From contig UZAE01012476.1 in NCBI GenBank assembly GCA_900617975.1, positions 1 to 39,943 of the forward strand: DNA of 39,943 nt, written 5' to 3'. The translations under genes and the position numbers were made by a program. The stretch comes from Rodentolepis nana (taxonomy: Eukaryota; Platyhelminthes; Cestoda; Cyclophyllidea; Hymenolepididae). Position 1 is the stretch's first letter, and the number at the start of each line of letters is the position of its first letter. The notes under the pieces were generated by a model. It saw nothing but the letters and a program-made list of their open reading frames with translations, made no database searches and was not told the DNA's origin. Below, piece by piece: positions 23,601 to 33,142 of the stretch.

Positions 23601-26600
23601 GCCAGGTTATTGCTTGTCCATTCCCTCCCCCCCCCCTCCCCCCTTCAATCATGAGGAAGTGGGTCATAGAGTGTTTGCTCACCTGATACGTACGCGCCTT
23701 CTTGGTATGCGTTGTTTTATCAAATTCCCTCCCTTATGTTTGCCTCACTTTCACCTCTTATTAGTTGCAAAAGTTTATACTGCAAATATTAACTCAAATG
23801 GCCTGTGTACGTTTGAAGTATATCAACCCACATTGCCTCAAAGACGAGCAATATTGATAAGCTAAAGCTGAAAGGCAGAATTCACCCTCTCGCTTATCTC
23901 TCCTGAAAGAATGATGGTTTGAGCATTAAATTACGCCAGGGAGGGAGAGAGGGAGGGAGGGAGGGAAATTGACCATTTCTTATGGGGAAAACTTTGTTAA
24001 AGTAGGCATCCTGAGGGGATCGAGTTATCTTACCTAATTACGCCTTCAATTAACGTTTTGGACAGCAGTGCACATTGGTAGTGGTTCCGTCAGTAAATTA
24101 ACCTAAAGCCTAGAAAACCCTTTACGGTGTTAGTTATTTTACTAAAGCCTAACACGATTCTATCAACCTTTTCCCAATTAATGAGATGAGCAGGTGAGTT
24201 GGTAAATGTGTATTGGCTAGAGGTGATGGAATGAGAGGGAAAGGAGGTAGGTACTAAGAGAGACGGTATTGGGAATTGGAAGAGGAGTAAACCTGCCAGT
24301 TCTTAGTGAGTTTCGGCGCTTTATTATAAAATTTAACTCAAAAAGATGATTGTCAAGGGCTACTGGACATGCTCTAGCATAAAAATCAACAATGTTTGTG
24401 CATGGAAGATTCGTCCTCTCCCAACTTCAGGGGTTTCCTATTGCAAACAGTTGGAGGAAGACCGATTCCGGTGGGTGGATAGTTGTTTTAAGAGTATAGG
24501 CATACTTTCTGCAGGGTAATCATGATTTTTGCTTCCTGTGGAATGGGAAAATGCTTTGTTTTGCATAACTTACTCCGGTGTCTTTTCTGTTCATCTCGTA
24601 CTCCCGTGTTCTACTCCCCCTCCACCCTCCTATTCCCCTTTATGTTCTGTTCTATTGTTTCCCTTTTGAGTGTCTATAATTTTTTGCCTCATTCATTGTT
24701 ATAACCAGGTTCATATTTGAATTTCCTCTTAGTATTAAGCTCTATTCCTTATAGTTAGATAATTCTTGGAAGAATTACAACAAGAGAATCCATAGAGGCG
24801 ATCCTCTCAGTGGTTCATAGTACGCACAACACGCTTTGATTTCATGCGTTTGTTTTGCTTATGCATAGGTAGTCTCAATGACGTGAAACTGTATGATGGG
24901 AAATTGAACGCCCCAAATTTCTGCTCCCCCTACCCCCTCCCCCTCCCCCTAGCCTTATTCCCAGATTTTCTTTTCATGCAATATTTAAATGCATGAGGAT
25001 TAGGTACATTTGTCAATTTGCAACTCTTAACTCAATATTTTTGAACGTCAACCCATTTTCATAACATTGTTTGGTGCTTTCGATTAGTTATTCTCTATAC
25101 TGCTCGCAGTATCTTTCTACAAACAATAATGCCCTAGACCAATTCACTGTACGTGCATCCACAAACTCGATGTGCATAAAGTTAGTAGTCGACAAAGTGC
25201 TTGAGCACATCTAACAAATGCATACAATTGTTGGGGTGTCTTAAATAGACTACTGGTTATGATTTTGTGAGAATTTAAGTATTCATCTCGTACTCTATGT
25301 CCTATGTTTAAGCCGGAGAAGGGGGATATTAAATTGTGATAAACGGATTTTTTCTTCACCTTTTCTCCAGATCCAAGTTCAGGTCTTCTCTTTCATTCAA
25401 TACCATCTGCATTAGGGGGCGGTGCGAACGGAAGTGGAAATCAGCCAGGAACCTTCCATTTTGCCCCACCACCGCCTCCACCGCCACCAACTCTCTTTTC
25501 TTCTCACCACCACCATCAACAACAAACAGTCTCTCATCACCAGCCTCCTCTGCCCCAGCAGACGAATTTTGCGACTAGACCGAATACTCCTTCCTCTATG
25601 GCTGCACCTGCTTCTCTGCCCCCTCCTCCACCACTTGCTCCTGCTCCAGGAATCTCTTCGCTCCATTCAAGGTCTGCTGGTGGTAATAGTGTTCCTGTAA
25701 GTGTCATCTAATCTCACTACTTAGACTAGTCAGCTGTTATCAGAAGTCGATATGCATGAAAGGCATGGTGGCTAATGTTCTTTGCTACGAAATCAGTGAT
25801 CATTGGCTCTGTGTTCATTAATTAGATCTACTTAACTAAAGGTTGAAGGTAATTCGCTATCTCACTCAATTGAAGTTTTCAACACTTTCTTCTTCTTAGT
25901 AGGGTTGGATAGTTATTTACAGTGATATTTATGTAATTACGTCTTTGTAAATTTCTCTTTTGGTCTTTCAAGATGGCTGGAGTCTTCTTTCCCGATATGA
26001 ACTCCTGGATGGCATCGATGGCAGGCACCCAGGGTATTATGCCACCCCTCCAATCTATATTTCCATGCCAACAGCCACCGGTATCGATCTCAGGGTCAGG
26101 AGAACCGCCAACCTTCTCATTCGCCAACACTACTACCTCTGCTTCCACAGCTGCAACCACAGTAAACACATTAGCATTGACAACCCCGTCAACTTCTTCA
26201 AACCAACTCTCATCACCTGGTCCCAATCCTCAACCTCCCCATCCTCCTCCTCCTGCTTCTACTCCGATCTCCATCGCAATGGTTATTTCTTAACCATTTT
26301 ATATAACAAAAAAGAGGAAACAATTTGACCGAAATTTGACAGAAGCACAATTTAGACGAATAAATGTGTGCAAATTAATATGCTCATGAGAAGATTTGAT
26401 AGTGATTGGAGTTGCGAAATATCTAACTTGTTCATTTATACATACATGTAACTATGAAATATATGGAATGTTGAAGAGATTGACTGCTGCTGCATCTCTT
26501 TTACAATCCTTGCTGGCAACCTTAATATAAACATAAAACAAGTGAAAAATAAATAATCCCAGTTACACTCATTTCAAATTGGAAGTAAAATGCAAATTTT

Positions 26601-28478
26601 TTAAGCAGGTTCTCACTTAGTGCCTTCTCCATTGGTATTTCAATTCTCCCCTCCCCTCCAATGGGAAAAACAATTATTCCTCCAAATTTAATCTTGGAGA
26701 AGCATTTGGCTTCAGGCAGGAGTAGAGGAGAGAACACGGTGAGGTGAAATTCAGAAGATCATGTGGAAGTTGTGGATCTTATTCACTTTGACCTTCTTCC
26801 TGTGCACATATTTGGCATTTTTAAATCGAATAACTGGCAAAGCAATACTAACAAATATAATTTCAACATTGCGATATCTACTTGTGTTCACTTGAGGTGA
26901 CTTTAACCATTGATGTTACCGTAAAGTGACTTAATTCACGTTTTTAATCTCTAGACACAAATGAGTGAAAAGGCACCAATTTCAATAGTAGTTAATGGCA
27001 ACACACGCGAAGCACTGAGTACATCAACAATATCAGCAATCACACCATCTACTTCCTCCAGTTTGTCCATTTCTACTCGTCGCTGGAGGCCTTCATTGAC
27101 ATCGCCATCGGGAAAGAAGACTCCTTCAGACCAGACTGTTTCTACAACGGAGAAACCTTCTGTTTCAAAGGAGAACACCGTAGCTGAGCATAAGTCGGTT
27201 TCAGAACATTCCGCTTCTGGAACCGATACCACGATTTCGATGACCTTCTCAGACTCTGAAAAGGTTGCTACAATGCTGGAACAACGCAAAAAAGAAGAGG
27301 AAAAGAACTCTTCTCCTGAATCGAAGGAAGAATTGGAGACCGACAGGTCGAACGAGGATCCAGAAAAGGCGTCGAAAAAGGAGAAAGTCTTCCCAAAGGG
27401 AGAGAAGTCAAAACCTGTCGAAACATCGATAAGGAAAAACTCAATTTCTTCGACTTCAAAGGTCTCAAAAGGCAGCAATCATGCGTCGAAGAAGAAGAAG
27501 TCGTTACGCCAGTCATCGGCACCGAGTGTGCTGACCCCGTCCCAGTCGAACACACCTTCAACAATTCTTCCACAGCGCAAAATCATCTCTCACTTCATTG
27601 ATGGCCACGTGCTCTATGAGAGCAATCTACCTTTTCCGGCAAGTCACTTCAATATGCCTGACCACTTAACTCTGTTGTAAGTGTTTATACGCCGCCAGTG
27701 TAGTAATGGCCAATTCGGCGGGTTAAAGGGTCAGAAGTGCGACATATATTGTATTGAGCGTGGTCGATGATCATCAGAATTCTAATTTTTCCTCATTTTA
27801 CTTTCAAACGATTGTTAGTTGTGACTTCTTGAAATTCATCGAAATAACCGTTCGATTGCTGTGTTAAGTGCTTTCAGCCTTTTAAATGTGCAGCCGTAAT
27901 ACGTAGCGGCGGTTGACTTCATGTTTATCCAGTAAAACATCAATTTCATTTACATCACGCAGAAACACTGGGAGAAATGAATTATTAATACTTGATTTAG
28001 TAAAGACGAATCGCACTTTGCTTTTCGTATAATTATTTTGTCGATCTCTCATTGATTAACAGATAATGTTGTTCTATTTCAACTCTCCAGGTTCGGAATG
28101 CAACATCATTTGTGGAGTCATTTTTGCAAAAATGCAACGGAGGTAGTAAGCGCCGAGAAGATGTTGCTATTGACGCTACCTCCGTGACTGTTTCCTCTTC
28201 TACAGAGTCTATTTACGCGACCACCACCACCACAACAACTGTCGTCAACAGCAATGAGAGGGAAGAGGAANCGAGGTACCTCGGGGTGTGCCCCATACGC
28301 TGACGCCTTTGAGATAAATGAGGTGGACGGTGAAGCTCTTGTACTTCTCTCTTCATCAACATCTAATTTCATTGCGCCTCCTCTTTCAATGAAAATTGGT
28401 CATGCTCTCAAACTAGCAAACCGAGTCAAGACTCTCACTTCCTCTTCTACCTCTTATTCTGATACGATTGTAGGCTGA
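17700..28478 (+). CDS. Polyhomeotic-like (PHC) Polycomb PRC1 subunit; Ser/Thr/Pro/Gln-rich with HD1 motif and SAM domain
   Basis: Proposed exons: 17700-17867, 17996-18365, 19269-19689, about 21218-21565 (acceptor choice unresolved), 25371-25696, 25973-26281, 26955-27676 and 28091-28478 (gapped). Junction phases agree for 1-2, 2-3, 4-5, 5-6 and 6-7. The N-terminal ~900 residues are low complexity: poly-Pro, His/Gln tracts ([17 protein letters not shown]) and Ser/Thr repeats. Exon 7 ends with [20 protein letters not shown], resembling the HD1 motif of polyhomeotic proteins. The last exon encodes a SAM-like segment ([18 protein letters not shown], then [15 protein letters not shown]). HD1 plus C-terminal SAM is typical of PHC, which holds PRC1 together through SAM polymers in the nucleus. 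The expected FCS zinc finger between them is not visible, and a gap at 28271 breaks the SAM start. Other SAM proteins of the L3MBTL or SCML type are less likely because they lack HD1. Confidence 0.68.
18771..18795. repeat. Uninterrupted run of 25 G in an intron
   Basis: A G25 homopolymer preceded by GGGGAGGGGT and followed by TGGAG inside the intron between PHC-like exons 2 and 3. It could form a G-quadruplex on the coding strand. Its length is likely unstable and hard to sequence. Confidence 0.9.
21917..23202 (-). mobile_element. Mariner (Tc1/mariner superfamily) transposon with both inverted repeats
   Basis: Left end TTAGGTTGGCAACTAAGTCA and, on the other strand at the right end, TTGGGTTGGCAACTAAGTCA form the terminal inverted repeats. 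TA is present on both sides (21915-21916 and 23203-23204), the target preference of the superfamily. Length is 1286 bp, the usual size for mariner. It lies antisense within the large PHC-like intron. Confidence 0.95.
21991..23019 (-). pseudogene. Mariner transposase, frameshifted and inactive
   Basis: The ORF is split over at least four frame segments (22654-23019, 22382-22642, 22146-22514 and 21991-22263). The N-terminal HTH region has [27 protein letters not shown] carries the first catalytic Asp. The segment equivalent to HHDNARPH is reached only by a frame change. [13 protein letters not shown] carries the third Asp of the DD34D triad. The length matches the ~345-residue mariner transposase. 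The breaks mean that it cannot make an intact enzyme. Product similarity is to the mariner family generally; the subfamily was not decided. Confidence 0.9.
26359..26364 (+). promoter_or_regulatory. Possible early poly(A) signal after PHC-like exon 6
   Basis: If the GTTATT donor at 26282 is not used, exon 6 runs into TAA at 26291-26293 and AATAAA follows 66 bases later. This would give a short isoform without HD1 and SAM. Confidence 0.3.
26955..27676 (+). CDS. PHC-like exon 7 with charged linker and HD1-like motif
   Basis: Acceptor CTCTAG precedes 26955 (phase 0) and donor GTAAGT follows 27676 (phase 2). The first two thirds are Ser/Thr/Glu/Lys-rich with a [17 protein letters not shown] stretch and basic KKKKSLRQ. 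The HD1-like motif occupies about the last 35 residues. In fly and vertebrate PHC proteins the HD1 motif lies just before the FCS finger, so its position near the C-terminus fits. Confidence 0.72.
28091..28478 (+). CDS. PHC-like last exon(s): linker and partial SAM domain, broken by an assembly gap
   Basis: After the acceptor CTCCAG the open frame gives [18 protein letters not shown] and a Ser/Thr-rich linker up to the 'n' at 28271. The SAM-like helices ([20 protein letters not shown] onward) follow in another frame, ending in TGA at 28476-28478. The frame change coincides with the gap. The SAM helix 1 motif (the WSVDDV-like part) is missing, so unsequenced bases at the gap are the simplest explanation. 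The join from exon 7 (phase 2) to this linker frame also does not fit, so a small exon may be unplaced. Confidence 0.6.
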
Positions 28479-28508
28479 GACGATTCTTTTATTCCTCTTC
28501 ATGTACAA

Positions 28509-28514
28509 AATAAA
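28509..28514 (+). promoter_or_regulatory. Poly(A) signal AATAAA of the PHC-like gene
   Basis: AATAAA occurs 31 bases after the TGA that ends the SAM segment, with T-rich sequence after it. Confidence 0.6.
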
Positions 28515-29086
28515 TTACTTTTCCCTCCATTTTCCTGAATTTAAAATTCCTTATTTCCTGCAGTTTTTTGATGTATCGATGTTTGTGACATAGTAATGCA
28601 GAAATGTTTTTGTCATAAATTAATCCCCACTCCAATCTTGTGTGTCTATTTCTTTTTTCCCCTCCTCTCCTCTCCTCTCCCCTATTCTTTCTTCTATGTT
28701 CAATATGAAATAATGGAAAAAGAAGTAACTATTTAAAACCATTGTGCTTTTTGTCAGATGGTGTTCAGGGATAGTTGGTGGCACCTGTCTCTGTTAGTAG
28801 ACTCGTGTCCTAAAAGGCAACATGGATGGTAGCGCCTAAGTGGGAATGTCCATTTGTTAATGGTTCATTATGGAAGAGTACGTCCAGATCCATGCTAAGA
28901 CGATAATTGGAGTACAATTCCTTGATTTGTGCAACGCGAGTGATCTTCAGTGAGCCTTGATGCAAGAAAAACACATCTTTTAATGTAGCAGCTTAACGCT
29001 CTTAATTGTTAGAATAAAGAATATCAATGAATCGATGATAGTTTATTCAAATTAATTAAAAAAATAAGATACTATTTACGAAGGAT
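28515..29086. other. Intergenic, no gene seen
   Basis: It follows the poly(A) signal of the PHC-like gene and contains a CTCCTCTCCTC pyrimidine tract near 28663-28682. No ORF, exon pair or repeat copy was recognised before the short retroelement at 29087. Confidence 0.5.
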
Positions 29087-29411
29087 GGGGTGTGCGATAG
29101 ACTTACCTCCACGTGGTGCACCCTGGGCAACGTATATTCATACGGCAAAAAAGTCTATTAACCGGCAGTTGACTTCTGACTTCAAACTACTATCACCCCA
29201 CTGTTTGTCATAGTTGACTACTTTCACAGTACTCACCCCGCCTTTATTCTACCTTTTCTACCTTCGTCTCTGAAACACTCTTCTGTCTCCTCCCCCCCCC
29301 CTTCTCGACGTTTTATTCACTTTGATGTCCCTTCCCCTCTGCGAAGCCTGAAGTCAACTAAAGGGCTAATGATAACCATCAAAACGCCTGCCATTTGATA
29401 TAAATAAATAA
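29087..29411 (+). repeat. Short LINE-derived retroelement, full-length copy with perfect 13-bp target duplication
   Basis: It is flanked by ATTTACGAAGGAT at 29074-29086 and 29412-29424. Head and tail match the other copies closely, and the internal C-rich stretch CTCCTCCCCCCCCC has expanded. Confidence 0.93.
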
Positions 29412-29933
29412 ATTTACGAAGGATATGAAAAGAGTTTAAAAATTATGCATCAGACAACGAAGCTTGAACAAATTTACAATGCAAACATCCTGTTACATGA
29501 ATTCATTCGCCTCCGTCTGCTCATTAGTTCGTGGTATTGCCATGATCAAACTTTCATTCACAATTATGACAATCAGTAGTTAATTCAATAAAGCATTTAA
29601 TGTGTTACAAGGCAGATAAGTTGTTAAGAAGACCAATTTTGAGGGAAATGTGATATTTAAAGTCCATATTAAAGTTAATTTTTGTTATCTGTTACAATTA
29701 TCTGACTTGTTCATTTAATGAATTTTCATCAAAATTACTTTCAGAATAATAAACACAATGGCCATAGCAAAATCGGTTTTTAAGAAATTTTTAACAACAA
29801 TGCAAATTCAATAATGTTCATAGTTTTTTCTGTCCTTATTCTATTATAATTGATGGATTTATTTAGGCGTTTTTATTTGGATTTTCTTAAAGCTAATTTG
29901 AATTTCTTTTTTGTTCTAATAATCATAAATTAG

Positions 29934-30114
29934 ATCCCAATCAACAAGAGCCAAGGTCATTCGATTTTTGGCGCTTTATTAAATTCTTATGTCGTCCATG
30001 TCCTCAACGATGACGATGAATGTGATTTTTTGCTTACATTTTTTGTCTCGAACGGGTTTTTTTCAAGATTTAAAGTTTATCCAACCACATATCTCCATAG
30101 TGCTGGGAATGAAG
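29934..30114 (+). CDS. Orphan exon with TLDc-like character
   Basis: After an AAATTAG acceptor the phase-0 frame stays open for 60 codons to a GTGAAA donor at 30115, or without splicing to TGA at about 30160. It contains GHSIFGALLNSYVV, then ECDFLLTFFV and FKVYPTTYLH. This order (FGA, then an acidic/aromatic FLFxF-like strand, then a Val-Tyr-Pro strand) recalls TLDc domains of the TBC1D24/OXR1 type. The resemblance is by eye only. No neighbouring exon could be joined, so it may be part of a gene with long introns or a dead fragment. Confidence 0.3.
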
Positions 30115-30711
30115 GTGAAATGCCTTTATATGAAATTTGCGCAGGCAATGTGCAGGACAGATGATTTGTGTTATCCAATTCTACCAAGGTTGAATACATC
30201 GATAACTAAACCATCTTGAAATTATACTCTTTATGGAACATCTACCAATTGACAGATGGAGAGATTTAATGATTTAGTAAATGGACATCAAAAAACCGGT
30301 TAAGAATTGACAAAATAGGGGGCGAGATATACGAGAAGTACACCAGGGGAAGAATTAGTGGGAAATTTAAATTAAATCACTAAACTACAGGAAACACAGC
30401 ATGACAAATATTCCAACTCAACACATCTACGTCATATTTTAGTTAACTGCTATATCAAGGGCATTAAACAATAATCCAAAATGACTTAGACCAGACGACA
30501 TTGATGACCTTGCCATACTGTAGACTTTAGCGGAAAAAGGAAAAAAGTCCAAGCCTGCATGGTTTTTATTGCACCCTAGTTTTGGCAGTAATTTCATTGA
30601 AATCACATGCACGTTGCTCTAATTCATTGGTTTGAGCTATCTTCAGTTGGTAAGAAGTTGAGAAAAGTATACAATCAGCTTCTAAAAGGCGGAGAATAAT
30701 GATTGTAAGAT

Positions 30712-31034
30712 GGGGTGTGCAATAGACTTACCTCCACGTGGTGCACCCTGGGCAACGTACCCTCATACGGCAAAAAAGTCTATTAACCGGTAGTCGACTT
30801 CTCACTTCAAGCTACCAGGTCTTGACTGCTTGTCATATTCGACTACTACTTTCACAGTACTCATCTTACCTTTTTCTCTACCCTTGTGTCTGTCTGCCTC
30901 TTTTACATCTGTGAATCGCTCTTCTGTTCATCACCCCTCGATTTTCTGCTACTTTGATATTCCTCCCTCTCTGTTAAGCTCGAAGTCAACTAAATGGCTA
31001 ATGAAATAAATGGCCATTTGAAATAAATGAATGA
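30712..31034 (+). repeat. Short LINE-derived retroelement, nearly full-length copy
   Basis: Head GGGGTGTGCAATAGACTTAC. Near the 3' end about 20 bases between GGCTAATGA and AATAAATGGCC are lost. The flanks AATGATTGTAAGA and AATGATTGCAAGT are a decayed target duplication. Confidence 0.88.
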
Positions 31035-31279
31035 AATGATTGCAAGTCTAATACCTTATTTACACATTTGACATGAAGATTGCTAAAACAGCATACGCTA
31101 AAGGTTAAAATATGATAGCACTAGAAAATGGTTTGCGTTGGAGAAATTGAAAATATGAAATATGAAATATTCAACACTACTCCAGTCCGTCATGTCTCCA
31201 TATTTTCACCCAGTTTACGCCCATAGGCAGAAACCTGTATTTTAATTGAAAAAAGCTTTATATTGAGCCTTCAAAATCA

Positions 31280-31444
31280 ATGGACGTAGGTGTAGACGTT
31301 TCCTTTTCCCCACGACCTCCACATGCCAATACAATTGAAAGAGAGTGTGAAAAGTTCATTGAGAATCGAGTGGAAAAGTTCGAAGTCAAATACTTCCATG
31401 AATGTGAAATAGGAGCTGTTTATGGGGCTGACCAAGTGGTGTAG
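31280..31444 (+). CDS. Hypothetical short ORF, 54 residues
   Basis: ATG at 31280 to TAG at 31442-31444, followed by AATAAA about 20 bases later. The peptide starts MDVGVDVSFSPRPPHANTIE and continues with a charged amphipathic helix (ECEKFIENRVEKFEV) and YFHECEIGAVYGADQVV. A faint likeness to the helix-plus-strand layout of stefin-type cystatins is visible but unproven. It could also be a terminal exon of a gene whose other exons were not found. Confidence 0.3.
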   Translation: MDVGVDVSFSPRPPHANTIERECEKFIENRVEKFEVKYFHECEIGAVYGADQVV

Positions 31445-31529
31445 AATTCACTTAAGTTGAAAATAAATTAATGTGGTACACATTAATGATTTTGTTTTAT
31501 CATTATTACACACGCAAAAAATGATTTAG

Positions 31530-32056
31530 TCGCTTCGCAAATGCAATGGGCGTTGAAGTCTCCTAATACCACAGTTTTGTGTGATGTTGAGAAGTTCAAA
31601 GTTGGGACTACTCTGGGGTGGATTATCGATTGCGTATATCTTGAAGTGGTTTTGACATTTCCAATTATTTTATCTGATTATTTCGCAAATGTCTTGCGTC
31701 GAGTCCATACTCTTGATTAGATTGTAATGTGATGTGAAGCCTTCTTTTACTCCAGTCAGAATTCCACCTACAACTTGCCGGTATTTAGGTAGGAGGTATA
31801 AGGTGTAACCATGGAGTTGGTAGTATTTCAGTTTGTCATCCAAAAGGTTTGCTTCCATAATTGTGAACAGTTTGTCATCCAAAAGGTTTGCTTCCATAAT
31901 TGTGAAAATGTCTACATCACAGGTTTGCAGCCTTTTCTGGATTTGAATAATTTTGTCTCGTGACATCCCTCCAGCATTCCACTGAAGGATCTCTAGAAGT
32001 TGGGATTCGCCCTTATGAGGGCGATTTCCCTTGTAGCTTTGTTTCAGGCTAATCAT
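31530..32056 (-). pseudogene. Non-LTR retrotransposon (LINE) endonuclease domain fragment
   Basis: Read on minus, the ORF starts near 32056 and gives LEILQWNAGGMSRDKI, DIFTIMEANLLDD and GYTLYLLPKYRQVVGGI, the N-terminal motifs of the APE-type endonuclease (EEP fold) of LINEs. The asparagine of QWNAGG and the glutamate of MEAN match conserved active-site positions. Past the stop near 31670 the domain continues as IYAIDNPPQSSPNF, then after a frame change VVLGDFNAH at about 31543-31563, the conserved GDFNAH motif. Reverse transcriptase sequence does not follow, so this is a truncated, frameshifted copy. A 39-bp tandem duplication (31829-31906) doubles FTIMEANLLDDKL. Confidence 0.85.
31829..31906. 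repeat. In-frame 39-bp tandem duplication inside the LINE endonuclease
   Basis: Two perfect 39-base units starting CAGTTTGTCATCCAAAAGGT at 31829 and 31868. Each encodes 13 residues around the catalytic glutamate region. Confidence 0.95.
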
Positions 32057-32065
32057 AGTAAATTA

Positions 32066-32154
32066 AAGTCAACTGCCGGTTGATGGACTTTTTTGCCGTA
32101 TGAATAGACGTTGTCCAGGGTGCACCACGTGGAGGTAAGTCTATCGCTCTTCCC
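32066..32154 (-). repeat. 5' head of the short retroelement, joined to the LINE endonuclease ORF
   Basis: On minus this reads GCGATAGACTTACCTCCACG through CCGGCAGTTGACTT, the first ~89 bases of the short retroelement, and then continues after nine bases into the ATG of the LINE ORF. No tail or target duplication separates them. The head therefore looks like the 5' untranslated region of this LINE. Confidence 0.8.
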
Positions 32155-32696
32155 CTGTTTTATCACTATTATACAAGCAAAAAATGAATTTGCTCTGAAT
32201 GATCGCATTGTATTTTTTCTTGCGGCTGGTATTAATCTTTCATGAAAGGCAATTGAGGAAACGCGGATTGAGTTGGTCTAATTAACTCAAGCCTACAATT
32301 AATTATTGAGGTGAGAAGAAAATGCCTCCATGTTAAATAGTAAATTCTTAAATTGTAGTTGGACCCATTGAGGGCAGAGATGAGCACTCAGAGTGATATC
32401 GATAGCCTCTCACCGATTATTCCACCGACGTTCCAGTTATCTACAAAGCCTGTTATACTTAGTTACAAAGTGTAAATTAGCTCTACTGATATCTATAAAG
32501 TAAAACTTTTGTGCCATGAAACGAAATTTATCTGGGACCATTTATAAGTCCCAACAATTTATTGTAAAATTGGCTAAAATAAGAAGATCAAGTAATTAGA
32601 TGGGAGTTGGTGCATCTAATAAATAAAATTGACATGGTGTGTTCGAATCTTAACTTTTTCTACCATTTTTCTTCTAGCTTGTTCATTGTGATTTGG

Positions 32697-33027
32697 CAGC
32701 GTGCGATAGGCCTATCTCCACGTGGTGCACCCTAGGCAACGTATACTCATATCGAAAAATGTCTACTAACCGGCAGTTGATTTCTGACTTCAAACTACCA
32801 TGACCCCACTCTATGTTATTTTCCTCCACTTCCACAGTACTTACCTTATCTTTTCTCGGCCTTTGTGTCTGTCTGTCTGTCTGTCTCTTTCAACTCTGAA
32901 TCATTCTTCTGTACCCCGTTTCGAATTTTGCTCACTTTGATATTTCTCCCCTCAGCGAAGGGCTAAGTCAGCGAAAGAGCTAATGATAACCATTAAAACG
33001 CCTGCCATTTGAAATAATCAAATGAAT
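32697..33027 (+). repeat. Short LINE-derived retroelement, full-length copy with diverged head
   Basis: It starts GCGTGCGATAGGCCTATCTC, contains a (TCTG)n microsatellite and ends GCCATTTGAAATAATCAAAT. It is more diverged than the copies with perfect target duplications. Confidence 0.85.
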
Positions 33028-33059
33028 AAGTATTTCAATTAATGAGACGACACATTTCA

Positions 33060-33142
33060 ATTCACTCACTGGCATTGAAAGCAGGTGCAAATGTATGACT
33101 TATTCTGCACCAAAGTGCGAATTCAAGCCTGTTGAGCCTCAT
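33060..33142 (+). pseudogene. Degenerate relative of the first exon of the small Cys-containing gene at 36590
   Basis: The sequence AAAGCAGGTGCAAATGTATG ... AATTCAAGCCTGTTGAGCC parallels 36570-36638 (GAAGCAAGTGAACATGTACTG ... AATTCAAGCCTCCTGAATCAG). The readable peptide CEFKPVEP corresponds to CQFKPPES, and a TAG replaces the donor region. It is too short and altered to be functional. Confidence 0.4.

Larger units (their letters stand above)
21566..25370 (+). other. Large intron of the PHC-like gene
   Basis: A 3.8-kb intron between exons ending at 21565 (donor GTGAGT) and starting at 25371 (acceptor CTCCAG). Apart from the mariner it contains poly-C (23627-23643), GGGA repeats (23938-23966) and pyrimidine-rich stretches. 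I see no convincing additional exon. Confidence 0.6.

Noticed and set aside
25412..25666. Arg/Trp-rich minus-strand ORF
   Set aside because: It is the antisense shadow of the Pro/Gln/His-rich PHC-like exon 5.
27728..27765. KCDIYC-like reading after the HD1 exon as the missing FCS zinc finger
   Set aside because: The spacing is C-x3-C, not C-x2-C. A TGA follows at once, and there is no room for an intron after the donor at 27677.
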